Below, piece by piece: positions 33,293 through 43,552 of a stretch of DNA of 64,000 bases. Position 1 is the stretch's first letter, and every line of letters begins with the position of its first letter. The stretch comes from Cladorrhinum sp. PSN259. Its lineage: Eukaryota > Ascomycota > Sordariomycetes > Sordariales > Podosporaceae. A program made the position numbers and the translations under genes. The stretch spans positions 575,323 to 639,322 of the forward strand of contig MU867072.1 in NCBI GenBank assembly GCA_033725935.1, written 5' to 3'. The notes beneath the pieces are model-generated. The model saw only the letters and a list, made by a program, of their open reading frames with translations. It did no database searches and had not been told where the DNA came from.

Positions 33293-36200
33293 GGCTGCTG
33301 CCGCGTTGTTTTTAACGATGCTTCCCGTATGTGTAACTACCCTCTTTTTCTGCCCAAGACAATTCGCAAGCGAAGAAACAACTTTAAATGGGACCCGCGG
33401 GCTAATTATTGAAACAGTGGCGCTGGAGGAAAAGGTTGTGGTGGTTCTAGTTCTGGTTCACGGACGCTGGAACGCCAAACTTGATCGTCATTCGGGTCGG
33501 GAGGTCTTGGCGGGTCGGAAACGATTAGAATTGACAATGGATCTCTGACTGCGGGGTTTCGTCCGGATCACGAGAATTGTCGCCGATTTTTTTGCGGTTG
33601 CTTCGATATGCTGAATATCGGTGCGGACGTGGAGGTCGGAACCGGAAGCTGCGTGGTGGCCGTGTAGCCGGAGAGCGGTGTTCAGGGGAGGTAGAAATCG
33701 GTGAGGTTCCGGCAGGCCAGGCGGTCGCGGAATTTGGATGAGGGGTACACCTTTAGGTATGTAGGTACAAAGTTAATTAAGTAAAAAACAAAAAAGGCCC
33801 CCAAAAAACTGGCGGTGATGAAAATACGGTGAAGGTTGAAGATGGTTCCTGCGAGGATTGGTTTTCCAACAGGAATCAAACAGGAACGCAAAAAATGCGT
33901 GGGCAGACTGGAATTGGAATGGCTTCAGCTTTGCTTCCAGGTTGTTGCTTTGTTGCGCATTAAAGGGGGCTGCAGCGGAGAGAGCCCGTTTATTAGAAGG
34001 GGAAAGGCGTCGACGAGAATGGAGGTGGTCCGCCCGTGGTGGATGTACTCCTCCCACCCCCAAAGATGCGTCCAAGGGCTTAAAGGCGTGGTAGCGGCAC
34101 CTGTCGGAGAGCAAGTGGCTTGGGACGACAGGGATCAAGGGTCCCCAGCGAGCGGACATGCCAAGGTGGTGGTGATAAAGAAAATGTAAAGGGAACTGAT
34201 GACCAGTCGCTCCAATCCACTTGCCCAGGGCAACAATCCAATTGACGGCAGCGGGTTTAAGCGGCCCTTGATTCCCTGATTGTTGACTTGTCTTTTACAG
34301 ATGGAACTTGTCTCAGATTTCGATTTGCGGTTGAGCATTTCCTCAAATCATCTCCCACGTTGCCTTTTTTCAGCCCGGGGACCTGCATGACCCCCCCAGG
34401 CTATCACTGCCACATGGGGCGCCATTTTCTTCATTTCCATTCTCCAACGTGGAAGCACAAACGGCCTGTGATATGTGACAAACCTGTCCCCAAGGGAAAG
34501 CCGGAAGCTGAGCTGAAAACAAAGTCAAATTCGGTCCCTGGAAATTCCGTAATGTCGGCACTCTGGGCTGGCCCCTGTCCTGCTGCAGTGGCATCTTTGT
34601 TCTACTGCAGGGGCGACCTGACACAAAAAAGATCTCGATACAGACCGTTCCCCGGTTCTGCTCGTGGCGACCTCGTGGCTCTCTGCGTGGGCGGGTGGAG
34701 GTTGACAGCGCGTGGCAATTGAACCCGGCAAGCTAGCGACTGGTCGGCGTGTCTTGGATAATTGCGTCTGGTGGAGAGCTGACGCGATTTTCGCTCTTTT
34801 CCCTCTCCCTCGGAGTCGGTGCATGTGAGGCTCATGGGCTCGATTAGTGAAGGTAGCAGATCCGTGCGCCTGTAAAATTGGCCGAACCTGTCTCCAACGC
34901 TCGTTATGCTAACTTTACCAACCATGGTCGTTACCAGTAAATGGCAAGCGTGCGGGGAGACGGGCTTCTCATGGAGATGATAATAGCGTGCGGGGGCGTC
35001 ACTACGGTAGGTACCACCCGCCATTCGCCATTCTCTTCTTGCGGGGGGTACAACATGACTCCAAAAAGCACAACTGCGGCGCCGGCATCAAGCATGCGAC
35101 CTTGGAAAGCATCGTTGTCTTGTATCAAACAAGCAAGGTGGTACTCACAGATCGCCAGCTTCATTTAATATCGATTTTATACGATGTAGTCTTATGTTTT
35201 ACTTTTTTGCGCAGAATCAGAGATAAAACATTGTTGTTGCTGCTGTCTTTCCCCTCTTCAGTTGCTCCCCCCACACCCAATGTCGCATTCGCTTTCAGAA
35301 CCAGCTCTCTTCTCCAGACGGGCATCTCGCTAGCATCGGCCTATAGCGTCGTCGCTGGTCAGATACCAAGGGAGTGGGTTTGGTAGGCACGGCAGGATAA
35401 TACAACACGACCCCGCCAGAGAGAACATCAACAAACTTGTGAATAGCCACGCACGGAACTATGGGTGCCGGCTGTCATATTTCGCTATCAACATGGGTGC
35501 ATGTTGGGTGCTGCTTGCAGCAAGGGAAAAGCAAGGCAGCGGCACAAAGTATATGATGTGTGGTGAACAGAGTCCCTTCGCTGATGAGTCCTGTAATACA
35601 AGCCAATATGAATGCTACTCGATCCACCAACGTGACCCCAACATGTCAATATTCGGCTCCCGTTTCCGGGATTGGTAAGTGGGCAGGCTGTTTACATACA
35701 TATCTACACGTGCAGATGTAAGTACACCACGGAATATTTCCCGCCTCAAATTGTATGGTGTATGCGTAGTGGGTAGAGGATCCAACCTCCGTGCCGCCTC
35801 ACTCAAAAGATTCGCCCAGGATTTCGGTGATCGGTCATGTCCGCTACCAACTTTTTGACCAATCTGTAGCCAAAGTGTCTTGCATGGCACTACCACGCTC
35901 TGCGGCACAACCTGAAACCAATGGATCAACAATCCTCTCCTAACGGGGCAGGTTTCTAGAAGTTCCAGAAGCCTTCTCTTGCATGATGAATCCTTGGATT
36001 TTGTCTCGGCCAGACATGCACACGCCCAGGATGCCGAGCGACTGGATAGGTACCTACCCACTGCCCCTTTAAGGTTATTTGCCCTGGAAACCGGAGTCTC
36101 ATCCGCCCCGCCGCGCGAGGAGATTTCTTAGATTTTTTGCCTTCGCCCAATCACTTTTCCGCCCCATTAATCTGCATGCAGATCGACCAAAATTTCTCCT

Positions 36201-37276
36201 TTGACTTCCCTCCACAAGATTGGAACAGTGTGACGCTGCGGTGTTCGCGATACTGTGACCGGCTGACAGAAAACAGGGTGCTGACTGCTGACTGGGCCGC
36301 ACACTTACTGTAGGATCAGATGCGGATCTCGGGCAGAAGCACTTGTTGTGATATTACCGTATTCCCTTCTGGCAAACACGTGTTTTTGAACGGGTTTGCC
36401 GCTGCGTTATCCGCAATGGTCGTGAGGCGGGAGTTGCACCTCCAGGGTTGCCTATTGACTGATGTAAGCGGACATTCGCACAGTCCGATACGCGATCCAG
36501 CCAGACAGGATTCCCAGGTTGGAATAAGTGAAAACAGGGGTTGTTTTACTGGCACGCCGAAATCTGAACGGGAATATTCCTTCCGATAGTGCGATATGTC
36601 GCGATATGGCTGTTCCGATGACCAGTTGTTGATGACATGTCACAAAAGAGAAATAAGGCGTCCATCCAATGTCACTCAAAGGGTTCACAGAATCATTTCT
36701 GAAAGTTGATGAGGTGAGCCTCTATGGACGAGGTCCCGTCCTCCAAGATGAGTACGGGAATGACCAGCTCTGGTTGGACACAGAGGTCTGTTGACATGGC
36801 ACAAAATGTCAAATGCAGAGACACGTAAGCTGTCGTCGATTTGGAATACCCAAAACACAATATCAGCAATCTCCCCAAAAATATGTTGAAAGAAGAAATG
36901 CCACCTCACCATCGGAAATTAAAACTAAAAATAAAGCAATCGCTTTCAAAAGGTTGCAATCCGCAAAAGAAAGTATAATCTCTCGTCTCGATTCAGGTGA
37001 TACCACGCCCCCACTGCGGGGGAAATTGATGAGCCATCTGGCCCTCTAAAACCTCCCGTCGCCATGACGTCACTAGTTCCACATCATCACGAAATCAGTG
37101 GTAGAGGTCCTAATGTGTACACGTGCGGCCACCATGACCACACGACTTTCCGGCAATTGGTCTCTATAACACCGTCTAGGAGTTTTTCGTTTGTGAAACA
37201 GACTCTTTGGTCCAGTAACAAATTTCATTGGCCCACATCACTCAGAAGTCAACAAAACATAAACACAAACAACACA
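33293..37276. other. 4 kb intergenic region, divergent upstream side of the kinase and the small mitochondrial gene
   Basis: Many short frames on both strands, none with recognisable domains, splice logic or codon pattern. An EST or comparative track would be needed to see whether a lncRNA lies here. I found no tRNA, 5S rRNA or snoRNA that passes structure checks. Confidence 0.45.
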
Positions 37277-37717
37277 ATGGCTTCCCTCCGCTCAGTGTCG
37301 CAATCCTCAAGACCTCTATTCCGGGCAGCATCACTCCTTCGGACACCACTAAGAGTCCGGCAGTTTCAATCCGGCGCCTCTACTCGGCAGGAGGTCAAAG
37401 GAGAATCGCGAAAGCCGGAAGACAGGAGTACTCTCAATCCAAGGTCGTCCGAATACACCATGAGCGGCTTCGACGGGGATGTGGTTGAAAAGTCGGACAC
37501 CTCCTTCAACCCGAATAATACTACTCCGGAGGAAGAATTCGCCAAAGCCGGGAACGGAAATAATGTGCTCGAGGTGAGCGGGGCCAATCGTGAGATATCC
37601 AAGTGCACGGATGAGAAGTGTGACGAGAAGACGATGCATCGCAAGGACAGAAGCGTCGAGAGCAAGCCTTCAAGGAAGCATGGCAAGTTTCCGCCTGGTG
37701 GCGGTCACAAGGCTTGA
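37277..37717 (+). CDS. Small conserved fungal mitochondrial protein, function unknown
   Basis: A single exon of 146 residues. The N-terminus MASLRSVSQSSRPLFRAASLLRTPLRVRQFQSG is Arg/Ser rich without acids and fits a mitochondrial presequence with an RQFQS-type cleavage region. The core SEYTMSGFDGDVVEKSDTSFNPNNTTPEEE resembles small ascomycete proteins annotated only as hypothetical. The C-terminus is basic and hydrophilic (KPSRKHGKFPPGGGHKA). The ATG at 37277 follows a CACA-rich leader and is preferred over an upstream in-frame start at 37064, which would add a non-targeting extension. No enzymatic motif is visible. Confidence 0.75.
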   Translation: MASLRSVSQSSRPLFRAASLLRTPLRVRQFQSGASTRQEVKGESRKPEDRSTLNPRSSEYTMSGFDGDVVEKSDTSFNPNNTTPEEEFAKAGNGNNVLEVSGANREISKCTDEKCDEKTMHRKDRSVESKPSRKHGKFPPGGGHKA

Positions 37718-37937
37718 AAGAAAGGGAGAATGGGAAAGACAAATTGTAAAAACCAAGCAATCGGCAGTTATAAACCAAACGAGGGGTCCAAGTTAGGCAT
37801 ATCTATAACATCCACGCATCAAATCTATCATAGCATTAGTGCTTGAGAAACTTACAATAACAGCATATCATAACCGGACCCTTTTTGCTCCAGTCAAGTC
37901 CAACTCAATAAAACTTTCCATCAAACAGTCAAGAGAA

Positions 37938-38606
37938 TTAAGCATACAACCCATCCAGATCATCATCCTCTTCCTCGTCATCTTGTTTTACCACCTCCAC
38001 CTTCTTCTTCTTCTTCCCCAATTCAGTCCTACACAACGGACAATTCCCCTTTGACCTCAACCAAGGTCCCACGCACTCCAGATCAAACTTGTGACTGCTG
38101 TGGCACGGAAGCTCCACGATGAGGCAGTACTTGTCGTCCAGGTAGCGTTCCGCGCAGATGGGGCAAGTCTCGTCATCCTTAATCTTCTTGCGGTCGACCC
38201 GATCCAGAGAATCGACGTATTCCTGGGAAACGCCCTCTATCTCTCGAGGTGGATGGAGGACATCCTCGCTGAGTTCCGTGACGAGTGATTCAAGAAAGTT
38301 GCGGTTCTCCTGGTTGGGCGCATCAAGTGCCAGAGTGCCGAATTGATCTTGGAGGAGGCGGAAGAGGGCTGAGATGTCGGTTGGGTTGGCGGTTGCGTGG
38401 GGGTTTTGGTGGGTTTCTTGGGGTGGAAGGGTGTTTTGGAGGTGGGCGGTGAAGGTGGACATGTCTACCCTGCGATGCTGGGTTGGGGGTGTTGAAGAGG
38501 GCTTGATATTATGTTCAACTGTTTGGAAGGTGTTAGCTTGGTGGTTGTGTTTTAAGATTGATGGAGGGGAAGTAGTGGTCAGCTTGCCTTCATATTGGGT
38601 CGCCAT
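37938..38606 (-). CDS. RING-finger protein, probable E3 ubiquitin ligase
   Basis: Open as one frame of 222 residues, or 199 residues if a 69-nt GC-AG intron (38519-38587) is removed. The RING lies at the C-terminus: CPIC...LPCHSSHKFDLECVGPWL then GNCPLC, the C3H2C3-like spacing of RING-H2 ligases. A Lys-rich stretch (ELGKKKKKVEVV) and an acidic tail (DDEEEDDDLDGLYA) follow. The middle (DISALFRLLQDQFGTLALD) looks like a helical segment. The intron candidate has a GCAAGC donor, a GCTAACAC branch site and a CAAACAG acceptor, and is a multiple of three, so both forms are translatable. It lies 857 bp head to head with the hydrolase gene. The substrate is unknown. Confidence 0.88.
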   Translation of the reverse strand: MATQYEGKLTTTSPPSILKHNHQANTFQTVEHNIKPSSTPPTQHRRVDMSTFTAHLQNTLPPQETHQNPHATANPTDISALFRLLQDQFGTLALDAPNQENRNFLESLVTELSEDVLHPPREIEGVSQEYVDSLDRVDRKKIKDDETCPICAERYLDDKYCLIVELPCHSSHKFDLECVGPWLRSKGNCPLCRTELGKKKKKVEVVKQDDEEEDDDLDGLYA

Positions 38607-39463
38607 TTTGAGGTCGTCGTCGGTCTCGAGATGTGTATTTAGAATGATTAGAAAGGTGAAGTATGTTGTGTTCCCTTAACTTGATGTGGGTTTGTTTGCC
38701 AGGAGGTCGCCGAGATTTATGTGGTGCATATCGGTTTGTATAGGCAGCTTCAAGTTGCGCGGAGCTTGTGCAGTTGTATCGCGGCCTGGTGGTGGGGAAG
38801 GGGAGCTGTCAGAGCATGGCACGTGCACGGACAGCTGGGGATGTTGGGGAAGCTGTGGTGGGCCTGCAGTAAATTGATCCCCTAAAGCACCGCCAGGCGT
38901 GCCGGGGCAGGCGTTTATCCAATCTTCACATCCTCAACCCTTAGGTGTTTCATGTTTCTGGGCAATAATCAATCATAAGATCAGAGAAAACAAAAGAAAT
39001 TGGAGAATTCCACATCTCCCCCAGTTTAGCCTTTTGATTTTCCAATTGTTTCCTCAAAGCATTGTCAGAGAGCCTGCAACCTTTCACCACGTGGAAACAG
39101 TGAACACCCACCTATTCCTGAGCTGCCTACAAACGAGGACCACCAATTCGTGTAACATATCAGAACCTGGCACGGCATATTGTATGAAACCAACCAAAAG
39201 TACCAGTTCCAGGGACAAGATCAGCCATTAAAACTATTTTAGCCAACTGCAGGCGCAGATTCTCGGATTGGAGCAACGTCGCTGTTGGGCTGCAAGGAAA
39301 AAGACACCGCTTCGAGGAACTTATGACATCATTTGAGACCGGCAATATTTAATAAACAACCAAGTGCACAGGAGGAATGGTCTAGACGCGCCGTATCACC
39401 TTCGGCACATGTTGTATTCCGCCTGCTTCATTTTCTAGGGGATCATTTTCAGTAGGACGCAAA
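38607..39463. promoter_or_regulatory. Divergent promoter region of the RING gene (-) and hydrolase gene (+)
   Basis: 857 bp between two divergent start codons. No operator is assignable by eye. Short frames are unsupported. Confidence 0.5.
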
Positions 39464-42343
39464 ATGAACACGGCGACGGTGTCGCTGGCAGTCACTCCCA
39501 CGGTTGTCTCCACACTACTCGCGCATGTAAGTTAGAGTTTAGCAACTCAATTGAGTTTAACAGACATGAGACGGGTGGATTGTTAATCGGTCTCACAGTA
39601 CCTCAAAAGAAAGCCTCTCGCTCATAAGCCCACCGCTCACCTGTCGTATCATGAAGGCCTTCACCTAATTCGGTCATTTTTAGACCATGCCTCACATCAC
39701 ACGGTAGAGGACCTTCAAGCGTTCACCAGCCAATGGGTGCCTCATCCACAATGGGTCAGGGTCGACGAGGTAGAAATTGTCGAGTCTCATCTCTCACGGG
39801 CCGCGGATTGTTTGACTGAACAGCTTGGTCCGGAGGGTATCCGTCAAGTCGGAGGCAAGAATTGGTGGCAATGGCGCAAACCAAAGTCACCGCTCAAGGC
39901 CGAGTGGATCGAGATGAAGGCAGATTATCAGGAACGCAAGAAGAAGGCGGATCCAGGTAACCGCGTCATGCTATATGTTCACGGGGGAGCATATTACTTT
40001 GGCAGTGTTGATGAGCATCGCTACCAAATCCAGCGGCACGCAAGAAAGCTCAAGGCGCGGGCATTGGCCCCAAGATACCGCCTTGCACCCCAATTCCCTT
40101 TCCCATGTGGCCTCCAAGACTGTTTGGCAACATATCTCTATCTTCTCACGCAGCACGACCCGAGCACTATCATCTTGGCTGGAGACTCTGCAGGGGGTGG
40201 TATGGTACTCTCTCTGATGGTTATCCTCAGAGATCAGGGAATACCTTTGCCTGCAGGCGCTGTGCTTATCAGCCCATGGGTGGATCTCACCCATTCGTTC
40301 CCAAGCGTTGCTGGCGAATGTCCCCTTGACTACATCCCGCCGTCTGGATTCCATCACAAGCCCTCTCCAGCATGGCCTCCTCCGGACGAGGATGAACTGG
40401 AAGAGCTCAAGAAAGTTGCTATTCAGCAGAAGAAGGATATCGCTGTAAACAGTGCGGTTTCTGAGGCTGCCGAAGTACCTAGCTTAAAAGACGTCAAGGA
40501 GGCCACTCATAGGTTGGTGTTCGATATCGACGGGGAAAGGTACGATGTCAAAGAGCAGATTCAGGTAAGGCTCCATTTCTCCAGCACCATCAGTATCCGG
40601 AAACGCTAACTTTTCCAGATGTACACCACCAACGAACTCCTGATGCACCCCTTGGTCAGTCCCATCATGCAACCAACTCTGGGCGGTTTGCCTCCTCTGC
40701 TCATCATGGTCGGTGGCGGCGAGGTCCTTCGTGACGAGCAAATTTACCTCGCTCACAAATGCGCCAACCCTTCGCAGTATCTCCCCCCGGATGCTTTGAT
40801 GACTGAGAAAGCCAAAGCCCAGCTCGAACACTACAAACCGACCGATGTTCAACTTCAAGTCTGGGAAGATCTTTGCCATGTTGCACCTACACTCAGCTTC
40901 ACCAGACCGGCAAAGTACATGTATCGAAGCATAGCCCAATTCTCCGCCTGGGCTCTAGCCCGTGCACAGCAAACTTCAATCGACATCCAAGATGATGATC
41001 AAATCTCTGTCATCTCCTCTCAATCTAGCGCCAGCAGCACTCCCGACAATGATGAATCTCCAAACTCCAAATCTGAGTCCAAACCTTCCATTGGAAGACT
41101 CACCACGTCTTACTTTCAGTCCCCAAGCCTCCCGCCATTTGAGAACCACCTTATCAGACAACTTGTCACACGCCATGGCGAGATTCTTCCCTTGCCCCCT
41201 CCGGAGGAACTTCCAGGTTGCACCATGTCCCGCGATCTTGTGGGAGTGGTCAAGGTAGGCACAGTTCGGAAATGGCTGGTACGTAAGCGTCGTTGGGATC
41301 GGAAGTTTGCCAAGACAAAGGTCAAGGTGCACCAGCAGCGAGTCAAGGATATCCAGGAAGGGGGTTATGAAGTGTTTCCGGATGGAGACGTGCCGCCGCC
41401 GAGTGCGTTGGCTGGGAGACGGAGGAAGGTGCCTGCTGTTCCTACCGGGAAAGAAGCGGGCGGTAAGAGGGTGAAGGGATTCGGGTTGTCGATTTGGGGT
41501 GGATGGGGCAGTAAGCACGATAAGGATACTATTGACAGGGAGGAGAAGGCTGAGACTGGAGGGAATGAGAAGGTTGCGGAAGGGGAGAAGGGAGAAGGGG
41601 AGGGTGCGAGGGATTGGAAGGAGCTGGAGGGACAGAAGGGTGTTGGCGGTGATAACGGGGTGGGGTTGCCTGCCAAGGGGAAGATCAAGGTTTGGAGGAG
41701 GTGGGTGACGGATGAGAACCAGGTTTCAGATCCGAAGATTCCGAGCGAAGTGAAGGACGAGGATGAGGATATGAAGCCGGCGGGGTTGATGGCACCTCAG
41801 CCGGTTGAGGATGATAAACCTAAGGAGCAGGTTGCTGATAATGTTGAGGTTCAGGTTGAGGGCAAAGGGGAACGTCAAAATAATGAGGACGCCAAACAAT
41901 CTACCCAGGAGGGACAGGGGTTTGAGTTTTTGTCCCCTCCTGACGAGAGCAAGGGCATCTCTGGAAAGAGACTGTTCCTGGGTGGACTTGCTACACCATT
42001 CAGTCTGAAAAAGGAGGCTGAGACGGCCAGCATGATAACGCTCCAGTCACCCAGAGATCCTGATGGACAGTCGATTAGGCTATCAATGGCGGATTCGGCG
42101 AGTTTTGTGGTGACACCTGCGGCTGGTTTGGAGGATAATGGACGGGGAGAGAAGAAGACTGAAAATGCTGATGAGGAGGGGGAAAAGAAGGATCAGTTCG
42201 CCGAAGGATTGTTCCCGCCGACACCATCAACCATGCTGACTCCTTCTTTTATGACTGTTACTCCTGGATGGGATACTCCAGGGGCGAGCAGACCGGAACT
42301 GGAGCGGTTCGTTACTGCTGATGAGATCCCGAGAAGTTCTTGA
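39464..42343 (+). CDS. Alpha/beta hydrolase, hormone-sensitive-lipase type, with long disordered tail
   Basis: Exons 39464-39526, 39599-40564 and 40619-42343 give 917 residues. The first 21 residues are hydrophobic (VSLAVTPTVVSTLLAH), a possible anchor. The oxyanion-hole motif HGGAYYFGS begins at His149, the nucleophile elbow is GDSAGG with Ser218, and the DxxE-like acidic residue and the catalytic His are probably in VLRDEQ and VWEDLCHVAP. This is the HSL (family IV) lipase/esterase layout. From about residue 470 onward the protein becomes hydrophilic and Glu/Lys/Gly rich, with basic patches (VRKWLVRKRRWDRKFAKTK) and a Ser/Thr/Pro-rich end, and is probably disordered. A neutral lipid or acetyl-ester substrate is plausible but not shown. 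Confidence 0.9.
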
Positions 42344-42777
42344 GAAGTTTGCTGTTTTGTTTCGATACCCCCCTTTTGGCACAGTAAGCGATCGTGTATC
42401 GTTTCCATGATCTGGATTCATTCTTCTTCCTTGGAAGTTTGTCTCGAGAATAGCCGGTAATTAATAGCTTTAGCAAAGATATGTAGCATTCATTAGCTCT
42501 AATATTTTGTTTTTACGTCCTTTGAGATATATGCTCAGATCAAGCCTGACATGGAACTTGACAATTTGTGTGATTTTTTGTACAGTAGATATACAACTTT
42601 GGCTGGTTTGTTCCAACCTAGACAAACAAAAAACTCCTTGAACGCCAGTTTTTCCATGATATTTGTGTGTGTACATGGTGTGTGCCCCCTTGCCGCCTTT
42701 CAACCAGTTGACCACACCCGATGCACTGCCCCAGATCCCTTTTCACGCCCTCCGCTGTCGTTCAAACTTTGATCTTT
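42344..42777. other. Spacer between convergent hydrolase and mL41 genes
   Basis: Shared 3' flanks of convergent genes. Nothing else was recognised. Confidence 0.55.
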
Positions 42778-43159
42778 TTAGTCGAGACCGTTCTCAGCCT
42801 TCCACTTGCCCAAGTATACCGCAGGATCCTTGGGTCCAAGCTTGGTCTCGTACTGGCCGTATGTCGGTTTTACGTTTTGGGTGACAAAGGGGGTGAGCTG
42901 TTTTCGAGACTGTCAGTCAACATTGCCCCCCTCCCAGTTTTCGTGCACACTGAAAACTCCAACAACCCACCTTGAAACCCGTAAGATCAGGGCACACATA
43001 TGTCCGCACCCTGTCCCACTCAATAATGTAACCACCGTACTTGGTGTGTCTACCCATGGCGCCGGTACCCGTTCCCTTGTAGAATCCCTTGTTGACGTCC
43101 TTGGTCGTGAGCCGCAGCTTGCGGTAGCGCATGCCCAAGAGGGCTCGTGTGGGCTGCAT
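42778..43159 (-). CDS. MRPL27: Mitochondrial large-subunit ribosomal protein mL41 (yeast MRPL27)
   Basis: Exons 43159-42971 and 42897-42778 give 102 residues. The N-terminus MQPTRALLGMRYRKLRLTTKDVNKGFYKGTGTGAMG followed by KYGGYIIEWDRVRTYVCPDLTGFKLTPFVT is the mL41/MRPL27 signature. The C-terminus reads YGQYETKLGPKDPAVYLGKWKAENGLD. It sits on the mitochondrial large ribosomal subunit. The start ATG at 43159 immediately precedes the conserved block; longer upstream frames are not conserved and cross the leader. The gene is head to head with UTP14 (393 bp between start codons). Confidence 0.96.
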
Positions 43160-43552
43160 TTTGGGGTGGTTCGGTGGTGGTTGTGAGGTTGCAATCTGGT
43201 GGCGTGCGGACGACGACGACGATGAGCTCTCCCTCGGGAAATTTTGGTACAGTGCCAATTGAACCCCAAGTTCCGGCGCAGGTGGGCGGGCGGACAAGGG
43301 AGGAAACAAATGCCAAGCACCGAGATCTTGGCATTCTTCGCATCCAGCTGCAGCATTTCCCCCCACTATCTTCTTCTGACCGCCCAGATTTATCAACCGG
43401 CAGAAAAATAATTTTGGGAAGCTTTGGCAAACGACCGAACTTTGGATGCAAGGTCCGCCGTCGCCAACTAATTGATTGATTGCTTGGTTTTGTTTTTTTT
43501 TTTTTTACCCTGCAATCGCATCATCATCAACAACCCACAATTTACAGGAAAC
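43160..43552. promoter_or_regulatory. Short divergent promoter, mL41 (-) and UTP14 (+)
   Basis: Only 393 bp separate the start codons of two translation-related genes. A T-run (43490-43506) and a possible 5'-UTR acceptor (ATTTACAG at 43540-43547) lie on the UTP14 side. Confidence 0.6.

Noticed and set aside
36627..36702. Plus-strand TGATGA ... CTGA pair, a C/D snoRNA look-alike
   Set aside because: The flanks do not form a terminal stem and no rRNA complement was found next to the D box.
36993..37089. Minus-strand GTGATGA ... CTGA pair
   Set aside because: No terminal stem, and the spacing contains no guide-like complement to rRNA.
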